A stretch of 12,958 nt of DNA from Bacillota bacterium (GCA_023401495.1 JAEXDU010000008.1:1-12958), one strand, 5' to 3'. Shown: positions 1 through 6,315, numbered from the stretch's first letter. The notes: generated from the sequence alone by a model not told the origin. Program-made: numbers and translations.

Positions 1-151
1 GATACATATAGGCTGTATCGAAATAGGTAAAGCCTCTCTCCAGAAAAGCGTCCACCATCTGATTCACAGCGTCCAGGTCGATGCTGGCCGGATTGTTTTT
101 GTCCTTCAGAGGCAAGCGCATTAATCCAAAGCCCAGTTTTTTTGTAGCCAT
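1..151 (-). CDS. Aldo/keto reductase, N-terminal part (runs off window)
   Basis: Fifty codons are readable from an ATG at 149-151 to the window edge; the C-terminal part lies outside. The protein begins MATKKLGFGLMRLPL and continues to GFTYFDTAYMY. The GLMRLP opening and the FDTAxxY segment (catalytic Asp of the family in FDTA) are typical of bacterial aldo/keto reductases, which reduce carbonyls with NAD(P)H in the cytoplasm. A ribosome binding site (AGGGGG, 160-165) lies at good spacing upstream of the ATG. The gene has its own MerR-type promoter (245-275), so it is probably not simply the tail of the permease operon. Members starting this way are often about 370 residues long with a C-terminal 4Fe-4S part, but this cannot be checked here and the substrate is unknown. 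Confidence 0.85.
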   Translation of the reverse strand, partial: MATKKLGFGLMRLPLKDKNNPASIDLDAVNQMVDAFLERGFTYFDTAYMY

Positions 152-184
152 ACGAACAACCCCCTGTTGATTTTCTGATTCCAA

Positions 185-223
185 GGCCGAAGGGGCACCG
201 AAACACCGTGCCCGCCTTCCGCC
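185..223. other. GC-rich hairpin in the aldo/keto reductase leader
   Basis: Arms 185-193 and 215-223 pair with one mismatch, and arms 194-198 and 208-212 continue the stem around a short loop. It lies between the predicted start of transcription (about 238, minus) and the ribosome binding site of the aldo/keto reductase. On the plus strand the stem is followed by a T run at about 226-230, so it resembles an intrinsic terminator facing rightward. On the minus strand no T run follows, and it would only be a leader hairpin. Confidence 0.45.
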
Positions 224-244
224 TGTTTTTGTGATTGTAACTTC

Positions 245-275
245 AGTATACTATATAGAGTGTACTCTAAGTCAA
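245..275 (-). promoter_or_regulatory. MerR-family-type promoter/operator for the aldo/keto reductase
   Basis: On the minus strand a -35 box TTGACT (270-275) and a -10 box TATACT (245-250) are separated by exactly 19 bp. A dyad TAGAGT-2-ACTCTA (256-269) fills the spacer. An overlong 19-bp spacer occupied by a dyad is the hallmark of promoters activated by MerR-family regulators, which twist the DNA to bring the two boxes into register. The CTTGACTTAGAGT start resembles sites used by the AdhR-type, aldehyde-responsive branch of the family. No merR gene is in the window. Confidence 0.8.
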
Positions 276-296
276 GTATTGTGAAAAAGGAATTTT

Positions 297-325
297 ACGA
301 TGGGCTGAGCCTGTACGCCCATCGT
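297..325. other. Second hairpin behind the permease
   Basis: A perfect 9-bp stem (297-305 with 317-325) has an 11-nt loop. It lies just beyond the stronger hairpin at 340-369 in the direction of permease transcription. No clear T run follows on either strand, so it may only support termination or 3'-end stability. Confidence 0.35.
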
Positions 326-339
326 GCAGCGGCAGACGA

Positions 340-369
340 AAGAGCCGCGGGAATAATCCCGCGGCTCTT
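340..369 (-). terminator. Intrinsic terminator of the deacylase-permease unit
   Basis: A perfect 12-bp GC-rich stem (340-351 with 358-369) has a 6-nt loop. It starts 53 bp after the permease stop codon. On the minus strand it is followed by a short TTTCGT tract, which is weak, so termination may be incomplete. It separates the permease unit from the aldo/keto reductase promoter. Confidence 0.7.
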
Positions 370-422
370 CCTGTAGGAGAATTTTCTGTAATGGCTGTTT
401 TGAGCCATGAAAAGGAACCGGC

Positions 423-1754
423 TTATGTTAGAATCATCGGCCCGATAAACGCCCAGACCAGAATGAACGCCACAACGGTTGCCGAAGCGATCCACGAGGC
501 CTGAAGCATCTCTTTGGTGTTGTTGGAGTGCGCGATGCCGAGCTGGCCGATCATATTGGTGGTGGGGTACACGGAGCCGGTCAGGCGGGTCGCCGCCAGA
601 ATCGAGATCGCGAACATGCTCATCGGCAGGCCCGCAGAGATTGCCGCCGCGCCGAACATCTCGGCGATGATCTTGATTTCCGCCACGGCCGCCGCCTCAA
701 TCCCGAAGCCGCCGACAACGGACGCGATCAGCATGACCGCGGTGGGGCTGTCGCCCGCAACGTTGCCCAGCAGATTCGAAAGCGCATCGAAGCCGCCGCC
801 AAGGGTTACCAGATTCAGCAGGACATCGATGGTGACGAACACAACAAACATATGCGCCTGGCTCGCGATGCCCTTACATAACGAGCTAACGGCATGGTCG
901 ATGTTGATGCGCGCGAACAAGCTGATAACAACCGCCAGCAGGATCATGACGATCAGAGCGTAGTTGGTGCCCTGCTTGGTCATGATTCCGTACGCGACCA
1001 GCAGCACAAAGGAAGCCAAAAACGCGATGGTCGTCAGGCGCTCTTTCGGGGTGATCACGATATCGTCCAGATTCGTGATGCCGTCGCCGAGTTCATATTT
1101 CTCTTTGCCCTCGGTGCGCTTCTGGGTGCGTTTTACCGCAAACCACATGCCGCCCAGCCAGAAAAGGGAGAATGGAATCGCCGCGCCGATCATCAGCTGG
1201 CCATAAGAAAGATTTGTCACTTCCATCGTGATGAGGGTCACGCCGGTCAGCGGCCCTAACATCAGGCCGATTTCACCGGATACCTTAAACAGAGCCGCCA
1301 CCACGGTAGGGGTGATGCCGAGCGACGCCATAACCGGGATCATGATGGGGGCGATGACCGCATTACCGCCGCCGAGCGTTCCCAGCAGGCCGCAGATGAG
1401 AATGGAACAGATGATCAGTGCAATTTTTGCCTTCGTCTGCGTGTTGACGCCGATGCCTTTGACGATCCAGTACACCAGCGTGTGGGTGACTCTGGTTTCC
1501 GTCATCAGCACACCGAGCCCGGCGCCGGTCATGATGATGACACCGATCAGCGCCGTGGTCGAGCCTAGGCTTTGCGCGAAGGCTGTGGCCAGCATTTTCA
1601 GGTCCTGGCCCATCATGATTGCCGCGATGGCAATACCCACGATGATGCCAGAGGTGTTGTCTTTCCCCATGAACACCATTACGATGTAAACGACCAGGGG
1701 AATCAGTGCCAGCAGGGATGGGGCGGAAAACAGTGCCCAGCTACCCATTTCCAT
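423..1754 (-). CDS. GntP/ion-transporter-superfamily permease (probable acyl-amino-acid or organic-anion carrier)
   Basis: A 443-residue, very hydrophobic integral membrane protein with about 11-12 predicted membrane segments and one longer charged cytoplasmic loop (residues about 208-240). Two glycine-rich re-entrant-like stretches occur in the two halves: GTLGGGNAVIAP (125-136) and GSVYPTTNMIGQLGIA (392-407). This inverted two-half layout is that of ion-transporter-superfamily carriers (GntP, DcuC, NhaC and citrate carrier relatives), which move organic anions or amino acids with H+ or Na+. The start at 1754 is fixed by AGGAGG (1763-1768) 8 nt upstream; a second ATG six bases further in is worse placed. 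The gene lies 138 bp downstream of the deacylase on the same strand with no terminator between, so import of the deacylase substrate or export of its product is the likely role. The substrate is not determinable from sequence, and an NhaC-type antiporter is the alternative. Confidence 0.75.
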   Translation of the reverse strand: MEMGSWALFSAPSLLALIPLVVYIVMVFMGKDNTSGIIVGIAIAAIMMGQDLKMLATAFAQSLGSTTALIGVIIMTGAGLGVLMTETRVTHTLVYWIVKGIGVNTQTKAKIALIICSILICGLLGTLGGGNAVIAPIMIPVMASLGITPTVVAALFKVSGEIGLMLGPLTGVTLITMEVTNLSYGQLMIGAAIPFSLFWLGGMWFAVKRTQKRTEGKEKYELGDGITNLDDIVITPKERLTTIAFLASFVLLVAYGIMTKQGTNYALIVMILLAVVISLFARINIDHAVSSLCKGIASQAHMFVVFVTIDVLLNLVTLGGGFDALSNLLGNVAGDSPTAVMLIASVVGGFGIEAAAVAEIKIIAEMFGAAAISAGLPMSMFAISILAATRLTGSVYPTTNMIGQLGIAHSNNTKEMLQASWIASATVVAFILVWAFIGPMILT

Positions 1755-1892
1755 AAAATATACCTCCTTCTATTCTGATGCCATATCGGCAATGGATGGA
1801 ATGAGAAAAAGCAGGATGGCCGCTTTCAAACCATGTTAACAATGGATAAGCTTCTGAAACGAACAGAGCGCTTCTTTACCGCAATACCATAT

Positions 1893-3485
1893 TTATGTTG
1901 TGTGCAGAAGAATTTTTCCGGATTTGGAAGCGGTGCGCTCCCCATTTTTCAGGGCCGGAACGCCGCCGACAATCACATGGGTAATCCCTGCCGGTTTTTG
2001 AATGGAATCGAGATAGGTACAGCGATCCTCTACAGCGTTTTCATCAAATACAGTAATATCCGCTGCTTTGCCCGGCGCGATCACGCCACGGTCGGTAAGG
2101 CCGAGGATTTCTGCCGATAGTCCGGTCATCTTATATACCGCGTCCTCCAGCGGCATCAGCTGGTGCTCGCGCACCGTTTGAAGAAAACGGGGGAAGGTAC
2201 CATAGCTGCGTGGGTGCACCTCCACATCCATCACAGAGCTGTCGAACGAGTAATTGATGCCGTCGCTGCCCACCGCAATGCGCATATCCTTCATGATATG
2301 GAGCATATCGTCCTGATTTAAACAGAAATAGTTGCAGGCCACGGTTCCCTGGCTCTTTACCAGGCAGCGGGCCGCCGCTTCCTCGGGCGGACATCCCAGA
2401 AGCTTTGACAGCTCTGCCAGATTTCTGCCGTTGGCTTCCGGCATGTGGTCCATGGTGGAAACGATCATCACCGCCTCGGCTCCGCCGCGGTTCTCCATTT
2501 CGGCTCGGATTTCGGAAAGAAGCTGGGGAGTCGGCTCCACAAGCCGCTCAACCAGCCTTTGCACGCCGCCGTCGAACGCCCACTTGGGGCAAAGTGCCGT
2601 TAAACTGGTGGAAGTGGCGGTGTACGGGTACTGGTCGCAGGTGATGGTGAGGCCCTCGGCGCGGGCATCTTCCAGTTTTTGAAGCAGCTCTTCCGCGCGC
2701 CCCCATTGCGGTTTTCCCATCAGCTTCAAATGTGAAATCTGCAGGTGTACGCCGGAGCGGCGGGTCATCTCAAGCATTTCGTCCACGGCCTCAAAGATGC
2801 GCGGGCCCTCGCTGCGCATATGTACCGAAACAATCCCGTTGTGACGCTTCACCACCTTGGCTAATGCCACCATTTCGTCTAGCTTGCCGAAGCTGCTCGG
2901 CGGGTAAATCAGCCCCAGCGACATACCAAACGCGCCTCGCTGCATCTCGCGGTCGAGCACCTGCTCCATCTGTTCCAGCTCCGCCGGTTCGGGATCGCGC
3001 AGTCCAAAGCCCATTACGCTGCCGCGCAGCGTGCCGTGACCAATAAGCATACCGTAATTGATCGACGGCGGCGCCTGTTCGGCCCGTTTGACCACATCCG
3101 AAACAGAATCCTCGCGCAGCTCAAGAGCCCCCATCGGGACCGCCAAAGCCCCCTGATAATAGCGATTGATTTCTTCGCGGTAGCGGTCGTTGCTCGGGAT
3201 CGTGGAAATCCCGCAGTTGCCGGTAATTTCGAGCGTCACCCCCTGAAACAGCTTTGCCTGCGGCTCAAAATCCTGAATCAGCGGGCTTGCATCGGAGTGC
3301 GTGTGAATATCGATAAACCCGGGCGCGACGATTTGCCCCTGCACATCCAGCACCTGTTTCGCTTCGCCCTCAAACCGTTCGCAAACGGACACAATCACCC
3401 CATCCTGAATGCAGATATCCGCCCGCTTCGGTTTGGCACGCGTACCGTCTGCCAGTATCCCGTTCTTGATCACCAGATCATACAA
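1893..3485 (-). CDS. N-acyl-D-amino-acid deacylase (D-aminoacylase family amidohydrolase)
   Basis: Cytoplasmic metal-dependent amidohydrolase that cleaves N-acyl-D-amino acids to a free D-amino acid and a carboxylate. Counting from the TTG start it has 530 residues. An N-terminal small beta domain (1-55) starts MYDLVIKNG. It is followed by GFIDIHTHSD with metal ligands His61 and His63, GNCG with Cys91, VHMRSEG with His222, ISHLK with His252 and VGSDG with catalytic Asp408. These match the His67, His69, Cys96, His220, His250 and Asp366 pattern of the Alcaligenes D-aminoacylase. The C-terminal part returns to the beta domain (GVIAPGKAADITVFD, 467-481). Upstream ATG 3530 is open but has no ribosome binding site; AGGAGGTG (3494-3501) sits about 10 nt before TTG 3485, and the family usually begins at this point. 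A TTG at 3491 is too close to that site. First gene of a unit with the permease. Confidence 0.9.
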   Translation of the reverse strand: MYDLVIKNGILADGTRAKPKRADICIQDGVIVSVCERFEGEAKQVLDVQGQIVAPGFIDIHTHSDASPLIQDFEPQAKLFQGVTLEITGNCGISTIPSNDRYREEINRYYQGALAVPMGALELREDSVSDVVKRAEQAPPSINYGMLIGHGTLRGSVMGFGLRDPEPAELEQMEQVLDREMQRGAFGMSLGLIYPPSSFGKLDEMVALAKVVKRHNGIVSVHMRSEGPRIFEAVDEMLEMTRRSGVHLQISHLKLMGKPQWGRAEELLQKLEDARAEGLTITCDQYPYTATSTSLTALCPKWAFDGGVQRLVERLVEPTPQLLSEIRAEMENRGGAEAVMIVSTMDHMPEANGRNLAELSKLLGCPPEEAAARCLVKSQGTVACNYFCLNQDDMLHIMKDMRIAVGSDGINYSFDSSVMDVEVHPRSYGTFPRFLQTVREHQLMPLEDAVYKMTGLSAEILGLTDRGVIAPGKAADITVFDENAVEDRCTYLDSIQKPAGITHVIVGGVPALKNGERTASKSGKILLHTT

Positions 3486-3640
3486 AACCAAAACACCTCC
3501 TGTCAATTGTTTGGCGCCGGGCTTTCGCACCGCACGCCTGATCCCTCACAAGCAAGCTTATTAAAAAAGGCTAAGCTCTATTCCTTGCCGGGTTGGATGA
3601 TCCCATGTTCCCACAGGCAACGAAAATTTTGTTATCCCTT

Positions 3641-3670
3641 CTGCCGTGAGGTTTATGATTATCATGGCAG
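3641..3670. other. Hairpin upstream of the deacylase
   Basis: A 9-bp stem (3641-3649 with 3662-3670) has a 12-nt loop. On the plus strand all nine pairs form, with one G-U; on the minus strand the same position is an A-C mismatch. No T run follows. It may be part of the deacylase leader or of a plus-strand transcript. Confidence 0.35.
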
Positions 3671-3698
3671 CATGCCAGGATATCCCAAATAAGAACGC

Positions 3699-3749
3699 AA
3701 AAGGACCCTAACAGTTACAAAATAAATTGCAACGCATTAGGATCCTTTT
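3699..3749. terminator. Possible bidirectional intrinsic terminator
   Basis: Arms 3699-3711 and 3737-3749 form a 13-bp stem with A/T ends and a loop of about 25 nt. On the minus strand all 13 pairs form with one G-U. On the plus strand that position is a C-A mismatch, but the T run is longer (TTTTT, 3746-3750). It would end a short minus-strand RNA starting near 3930, or attenuate transcription into the deacylase. The long loop makes it weaker than a standard terminator. Confidence 0.45.
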
Positions 3750-3758
3750 TACTTTGAA

Positions 3759-3775
3759 ACCGGGGGAAACCCGGT
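3759..3775. other. Short GC hairpin
   Basis: A perfect 6-bp stem (3759-3764 with 3770-3775) closes a 5-nt loop. It sits directly beside the stem at 3699-3749 and forms equally well on either strand. No T run follows. Confidence 0.35.
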
Positions 3776-3829
3776 CTCTGTAAATCAAATCATTTGCCTT
3801 TTTCAGTCATGATTTAGTTGTGTGTGGTT

Positions 3830-3896
3830 TGCCGTCCATCCGAAAAAACTCAAACCGAAAAGGTTGTTTCGGACTCCTCATTCCGAATGGGCGGCA
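3830..3896. other. Three-way-junction-like structured element
   Basis: An outer stem (3830-3838 with 3888-3896) encloses two hairpins: AACC-GAAAA-GGTT (3853-3865) and TTCGGA-8-TCCGAA (3868-3887). On the plus strand the outer stem is unbroken with one G-U; on the minus strand that position is a C-A mismatch. I compared it by eye with the consensus of common riboswitches (TPP, SAM, cobalamin, glycine, c-di-GMP, purine, T-box) and it matched none. It may be a regulatory leader or small RNA, or only an incidental inverted repeat. Confidence 0.4.
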
Positions 3897-3936
3897 GGAG
3901 CGTGGAAAAAATTTTTCAATAGAAGTCTTGCATATA

Positions 3937-3965
3937 TTAATACCACAGTTGAATCACGCCGTCAA
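3937..3965 (-). promoter_or_regulatory. Minus-strand promoter toward the deacylase
   Basis: TTGACG (3960-3965) and TATTAA (3937-3942) are spaced by exactly 17 bp on the minus strand, giving a start near 3930. This would yield a leader of about 445 nt for the deacylase, or a separate RNA of about 235 nt if the stem at 3699-3749 terminates. AT-rich dyads lie just upstream at 3971-3981 (AATCA-A-TGATT) and 3995-4007 (CAAT-5-ATTG), a plausible place for a regulator. Confidence 0.55.
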
Positions 3966-4156
3966 TACTTAATCAATGATTTCGTATGAAGTATCAATAA
4001 ATGATTGTTAAGCTTCAAAATATAACGCATTTTATCTAAAAAAATCAATATTATTAATCGTAACTAACTTTATGACTAATCTATGAATGAATTTTACATT
4101 TCTGTAACTTTCATTTCGCGTGCTGACAGCGCCGTTCAGAATGCCCTGTGCGGCGA

Positions 4157-4185
4157 TTGACTTTGCCCCTTTCATATGCTACCCT
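4157..4185 (+). promoter_or_regulatory. Promoter of the DUF3870 gene
   Basis: TTGACT (4157-4162) and TACCCT (4180-4185) are spaced by 17 bp, with TGC immediately before the -10 box, as in extended -10 promoters. The predicted start is near 4192, about 50 nt before the ATG. The -10 box itself is poor, so an activator may be needed. Confidence 0.5.
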
Positions 4186-4198
4186 AAAAGCAGTTTAG

Positions 4199-4219
4199 GC
4201 CTGTAAAGCGTTCACAGGC
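4199..4219 (+). other. 5'-leader hairpin of the DUF3870 gene
   Basis: A perfect 6-bp stem GCCTGT/ACAGGC with a 9-nt loop starts a few bases after the predicted transcription start. It ends about 12 nt before the ribosome binding site (GGCAGGG, 4232-4238). A 5'-end stem here could protect the mRNA; no regulatory role can be shown. Confidence 0.35.
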
Positions 4220-4244
4220 GGCCATTTGAAAGGCAGGGAACAGG

Positions 4245-4982
4245 ATGAAAAAAACCAACGGCCTGGTATACGTAACCGGGGTGGCAAGACCTACGCCGGA
4301 AAATCCGATTGCCGTTAATTACGACCGGCTTCTGGTGATTTTAATCTTTGAACCGGAAACCGGCGAGATCGTAGACGCAGAGGTAAACATGATCTGCAGT
4401 ACCACACGCAATTTTATAAAAAGCCTGCTTGTCGGTTACTGTTTGTATTCAGACATTCCGCAGATCATGGAAAATATTCAAAGCCGGTACTGGGGCCTTT
4501 CCCGCCGCGCGCTGATCGTATGCATGAAGGACGCGCTGGCAAAAGTAACCGATCGGCTGCGGCAGATGGGCCGTGAGGATCTTTTAAAAGGGAACGAAGG
4601 AAAGAAGGGAATCGTTGTGCAGCACAGAGAAGATACGATCTGCGTGGTGGGTTTTTCCAAAGCCGTCAATAAGAACCCCATTGTCATCGGCAACCAGCTT
4701 CTGATCGGCTCATTCCTGATCAAAACGACAACCGGCGAGATTCTGGATGTGCAGTTCAACACCATCTGTCCCAAAACCTCTGAATTTTTATCGCATCTGA
4801 TTCTGGGCCTGAGCTTTTACACAGAGCTGGAGGAGATGATCCGGCGGATTCAGGATCAGTACTGGGAGGATTCCAACCGCGCGGTGATTACGATTCTGCG
4901 GGACGCAAACAATAAAGTACTCAACTGGAAGCTGGAAAATGAAAAGAAGCGAGCAGGACTCTCTGCGGATTCAACCCGCTGA
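4245..4982 (+). CDS. Tandem DUF3870-like protein (two copies in one chain)
   Basis: A 245-residue soluble protein without signal peptide or membrane segment. It is an internal duplication with an exact period of 124 residues and no gaps over the conserved core. Paired positions include Gly12/136, NPI 20/144, TGEI 39/163, Asp44/168, N-x-I-C 48-51/172-175, Thr54/178, Phe57/181, Gly64/188, Tyr82-Trp83/206-207 and Arg88-Ala89/212-213. The pattern G-x-A ... TGEIxDxxxN ... FxxxLLxGY ... IxxRYW ... RAxI resembles DUF3870, which as I recall is usually a single domain of about 100 residues, often near amino-acid or peptide catabolism genes; its biochemical function is unknown. The only plus-strand gene here, divergent from the deacylase, with which it may share regulation. 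GGCAGGG lies about 6 nt before the ATG. Its 3' end overlaps the hydrolase gene by 12 bp. Confidence 0.8.
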   Translation: MKKTNGLVYVTGVARPTPENPIAVNYDRLLVILIFEPETGEIVDAEVNMICSTTRNFIKSLLVGYCLYSDIPQIMENIQSRYWGLSRRALIVCMKDALAKVTDRLRQMGREDLLKGNEGKKGIVVQHREDTICVVGFSKAVNKNPIVIGNQLLIGSFLIKTTTGEILDVQFNTICPKTSEFLSHLILGLSFYTELEEMIRRIQDQYWEDSNRAVITILRDANNKVLNWKLENEKKRAGLSADSTR

Positions 4983-6047
4983 AAGAGTTTTGCATGCAGA
5001 CAGAAATACATCTGGGTGTTCATAGTGAATATCGTGCCCGGACTTTCTATTGATTCGCTTGCAATTTGCGACCATGCTCTGAATCTGGTTGGCATCCTCA
5101 TCGGTGTTGGCCGCATATAAGACGCCATCCTTTCCGTACTGTGTATTCGCCTTGAGATAAATCACTGGGCACCTGATGCCCCTGAGAATGTTTTCCTGAT
5201 CGATTCCCTCCAACCAAGAGCCATCATAAAACGTATCGCCAAATTTCGGATCATAGTTGTCTAGATACAGCAGCATACGCAGCCAAGTGTGCGGAACCCA
5301 GGAAATTTTGATCGGCTGGCCGGGATTTTGCTGCCTGTATTTTACTGCAGATCGAACGATTTTTCCCTGCAGACCCCCAAACAGGGAAAGAAGATAGCTG
5401 TTTTTCAGATAATAGAGGGGATAATCCGTGATATCATCCTGATGTAAAAAGCTGTGTGTGATAACATATCCGTCATGCCAGGCAAATGCGCCTTTTCCTT
5501 CCTGTATCTCCTCCGGCGTAACACGGAAAAACGGAGGGTCTTCCAGTATAAGCCCTTTGACCCAATCAGACGCGTTTGCCGCAATCCAAGCCGCAAGAAT
5601 CCCGCCGGAAGAGTGGCCGGAAAGATAACAGCTCTCCTTCACAACATTCTCTATAAACCACAGCAACGCTTCGCCGTTTACCCGACAGGAATACAAATTT
5701 GCGTTGTGGCTCGACTGCCCATGGCCGTAACAATCCACTGCGAAAACATGAAACGATTTTGAAAGCTCCGGCAGTACGGTATCATAATTTTCCCACGCAA
5801 CCGATTGCCCGTGAATCAAAAGCAGCGCCGGGCCGTTTTTGGGGCCTTCGCCGTAATTGATTACAGGGCCATCCGGGAGCGTAACCTGCTTTTCTTCAAA
5901 ACCCGCTTGCCATACTTTTTTCATAAGCCCTTCATCATAATGAACATTATTGTGAAAATACTTGCTCACACCCAGGCCAGCCGCTGCAATCGTGAAAAAT
6001 CCCCCTATGACAGGTATTTTTCTTCCTCTCTTTATTTTCCCAATCAT
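4971..6047 (-). CDS. Membrane-anchored alpha/beta hydrolase
   Basis: A 358-residue serine hydrolase. The N-terminus (KIKRGRK then a hydrophobic stretch at about 11-29) looks like an uncleaved signal anchor, so the catalytic domain is probably outside the membrane. The fold begins near residue 55, with LLLIHGQ (oxyanion region, His79-Gly80), DCYGHG (about 105-110), nucleophile Ser146 in GHSSGG, and the catalytic His338 in SGHDIH. The acid is less clear, perhaps Asp307. Between the nucleophile and the C-terminal strands is a cap domain of about 120 residues. The ATG at 6047 is preceded by GGAAGG (6056-6061) at 8 nt; an in-frame TTG at 6065 overlaps that site and is unlikely. The substrate cannot be named: esterase, lipase or haloperoxidase-like enzymes share these motifs. 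It reads as more AT-rich than its neighbours, which might reflect recent acquisition. Confidence 0.85.
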   Translation of the reverse strand: MIGKIKRGRKIPVIGGFFTIAAAGLGVSKYFHNNVHYDEGLMKKVWQAGFEEKQVTLPDGPVINYGEGPKNGPALLLIHGQSVAWENYDTVLPELSKSFHVFAVDCYGHGQSSHNANLYSCRVNGEALLWFIENVVKESCYLSGHSSGGILAAWIAANASDWVKGLILEDPPFFRVTPEEIQEGKGAFAWHDGYVITHSFLHQDDITDYPLYYLKNSYLLSLFGGLQGKIVRSAVKYRQQNPGQPIKISWVPHTWLRMLLYLDNYDPKFGDTFYDGSWLEGIDQENILRGIRCPVIYLKANTQYGKDGVLYAANTDEDANQIQSMVANCKRINRKSGHDIHYEHPDVFLSACKTLSAG

Positions 6048-6098
6048 TTTTCTTTCCTTCCTCAATGTTTACCGGGCCTTGCAGTCCATAAGCAAACA

Positions 6099-6120
6099 GT
6101 TTGATCATAGTTTGATCATA
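6099..6120. repeat. Perfect 11-bp tandem repeat at the hydrolase promoter
   Basis: GTTTGATCATA occurs twice in a row (6099-6109 and 6110-6120). Each copy holds the palindrome TGATCA, so two identical half-turn-symmetric sites are one helical turn apart. They cover the predicted start of hydrolase transcription, the position expected for a repressor. Confidence 0.75.
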
Positions 6121-6125
6121 TTATA
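6120..6125 (-). promoter_or_regulatory. -10 box of the hydrolase promoter
   Basis: A perfect TATAAT on the minus strand, 73 bp before the hydrolase ATG. The -35 region 17 bp upstream (GAATTT on the minus strand) is poor. The tandem repeat begins directly downstream and shares its first base with this box. Confidence 0.55.
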
Positions 6126-6281
6126 AAAAACTTTGCTCTTACAAATTCAGACTCCCTTTGCATAGCTCCTATTTTATCCAAATTTAAGTGCTTTATCTAT
6201 CGCCGATATTTCATGACCGTTTTTGTTAGTTTCCATTACAGTACAGCTTTTTTTCTCTTTTTCAGGAGGGGAAAGCATAAA

Positions 6282-6315
6282 GCGCCTGTTCCAACTTTTC
6301 TGCTGGAACAGGCGC
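6282..6315 (-). terminator. Intrinsic terminator of the gyrase operon
   Basis: A perfect 12-bp stem (6282-6293 with 6304-6315) has a 10-nt loop. It lies 44 bp past the gyrA stop. On the minus strand it is followed by TTTATGCTTT. It is the only strong terminator found downstream of gyrA. Confidence 0.8.

Larger units (their letters stand above)
3486..4244. other. Divergent intergenic region with promoters and hairpins, no protein gene
   Basis: This 759-bp stretch separates the divergent deacylase and DUF3870 genes. I see no credible coding frame in it. It holds the deacylase ribosome binding site, a hairpin at 3641-3670, a long A/T-flanked stem at 3699-3749, a short GC stem at 3759-3775, a three-way-junction-like fold at 3830-3896, a minus-strand promoter at 3937-3965, a strongly AT-rich stretch (about 3905-4110) and a plus-strand promoter at 4157-4185. 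Each is listed separately. Confidence 0.8.

Noticed and set aside
3486..3530. N-terminal extension of the deacylase to the ATG at 3530
   Set aside because: The extension covers the AGGAGGTG ribosome binding site and adds residues not found in the family.
3661..3680. Sigma-54 promoter upstream of the deacylase (TGGCATG on the minus strand)
   Set aside because: The GG element is present but no GC follows at the required spacing.
3036..3692. Long plus-strand open frame opposite the deacylase N-terminus
   Set aside because: It is mostly antisense to a strongly supported gene, has no convincing ribosome binding site, and its translation shows no family features; GC-rich third positions open such shadows.
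3868..3930. Hammerhead ribozyme core in the minus-strand leader (ATGAGGAGTCCGAAAC)
   Set aside because: It superficially resembles CTGATGAG...GAAAC but lacks the required CUGAnGA core and stem arrangement.
6263..6280. Strong AGGAGGGG ribosome-binding-like sequence on the plus strand
   Set aside because: No start codon follows at usable spacing, and the sequence runs into the gyrase terminator stem.
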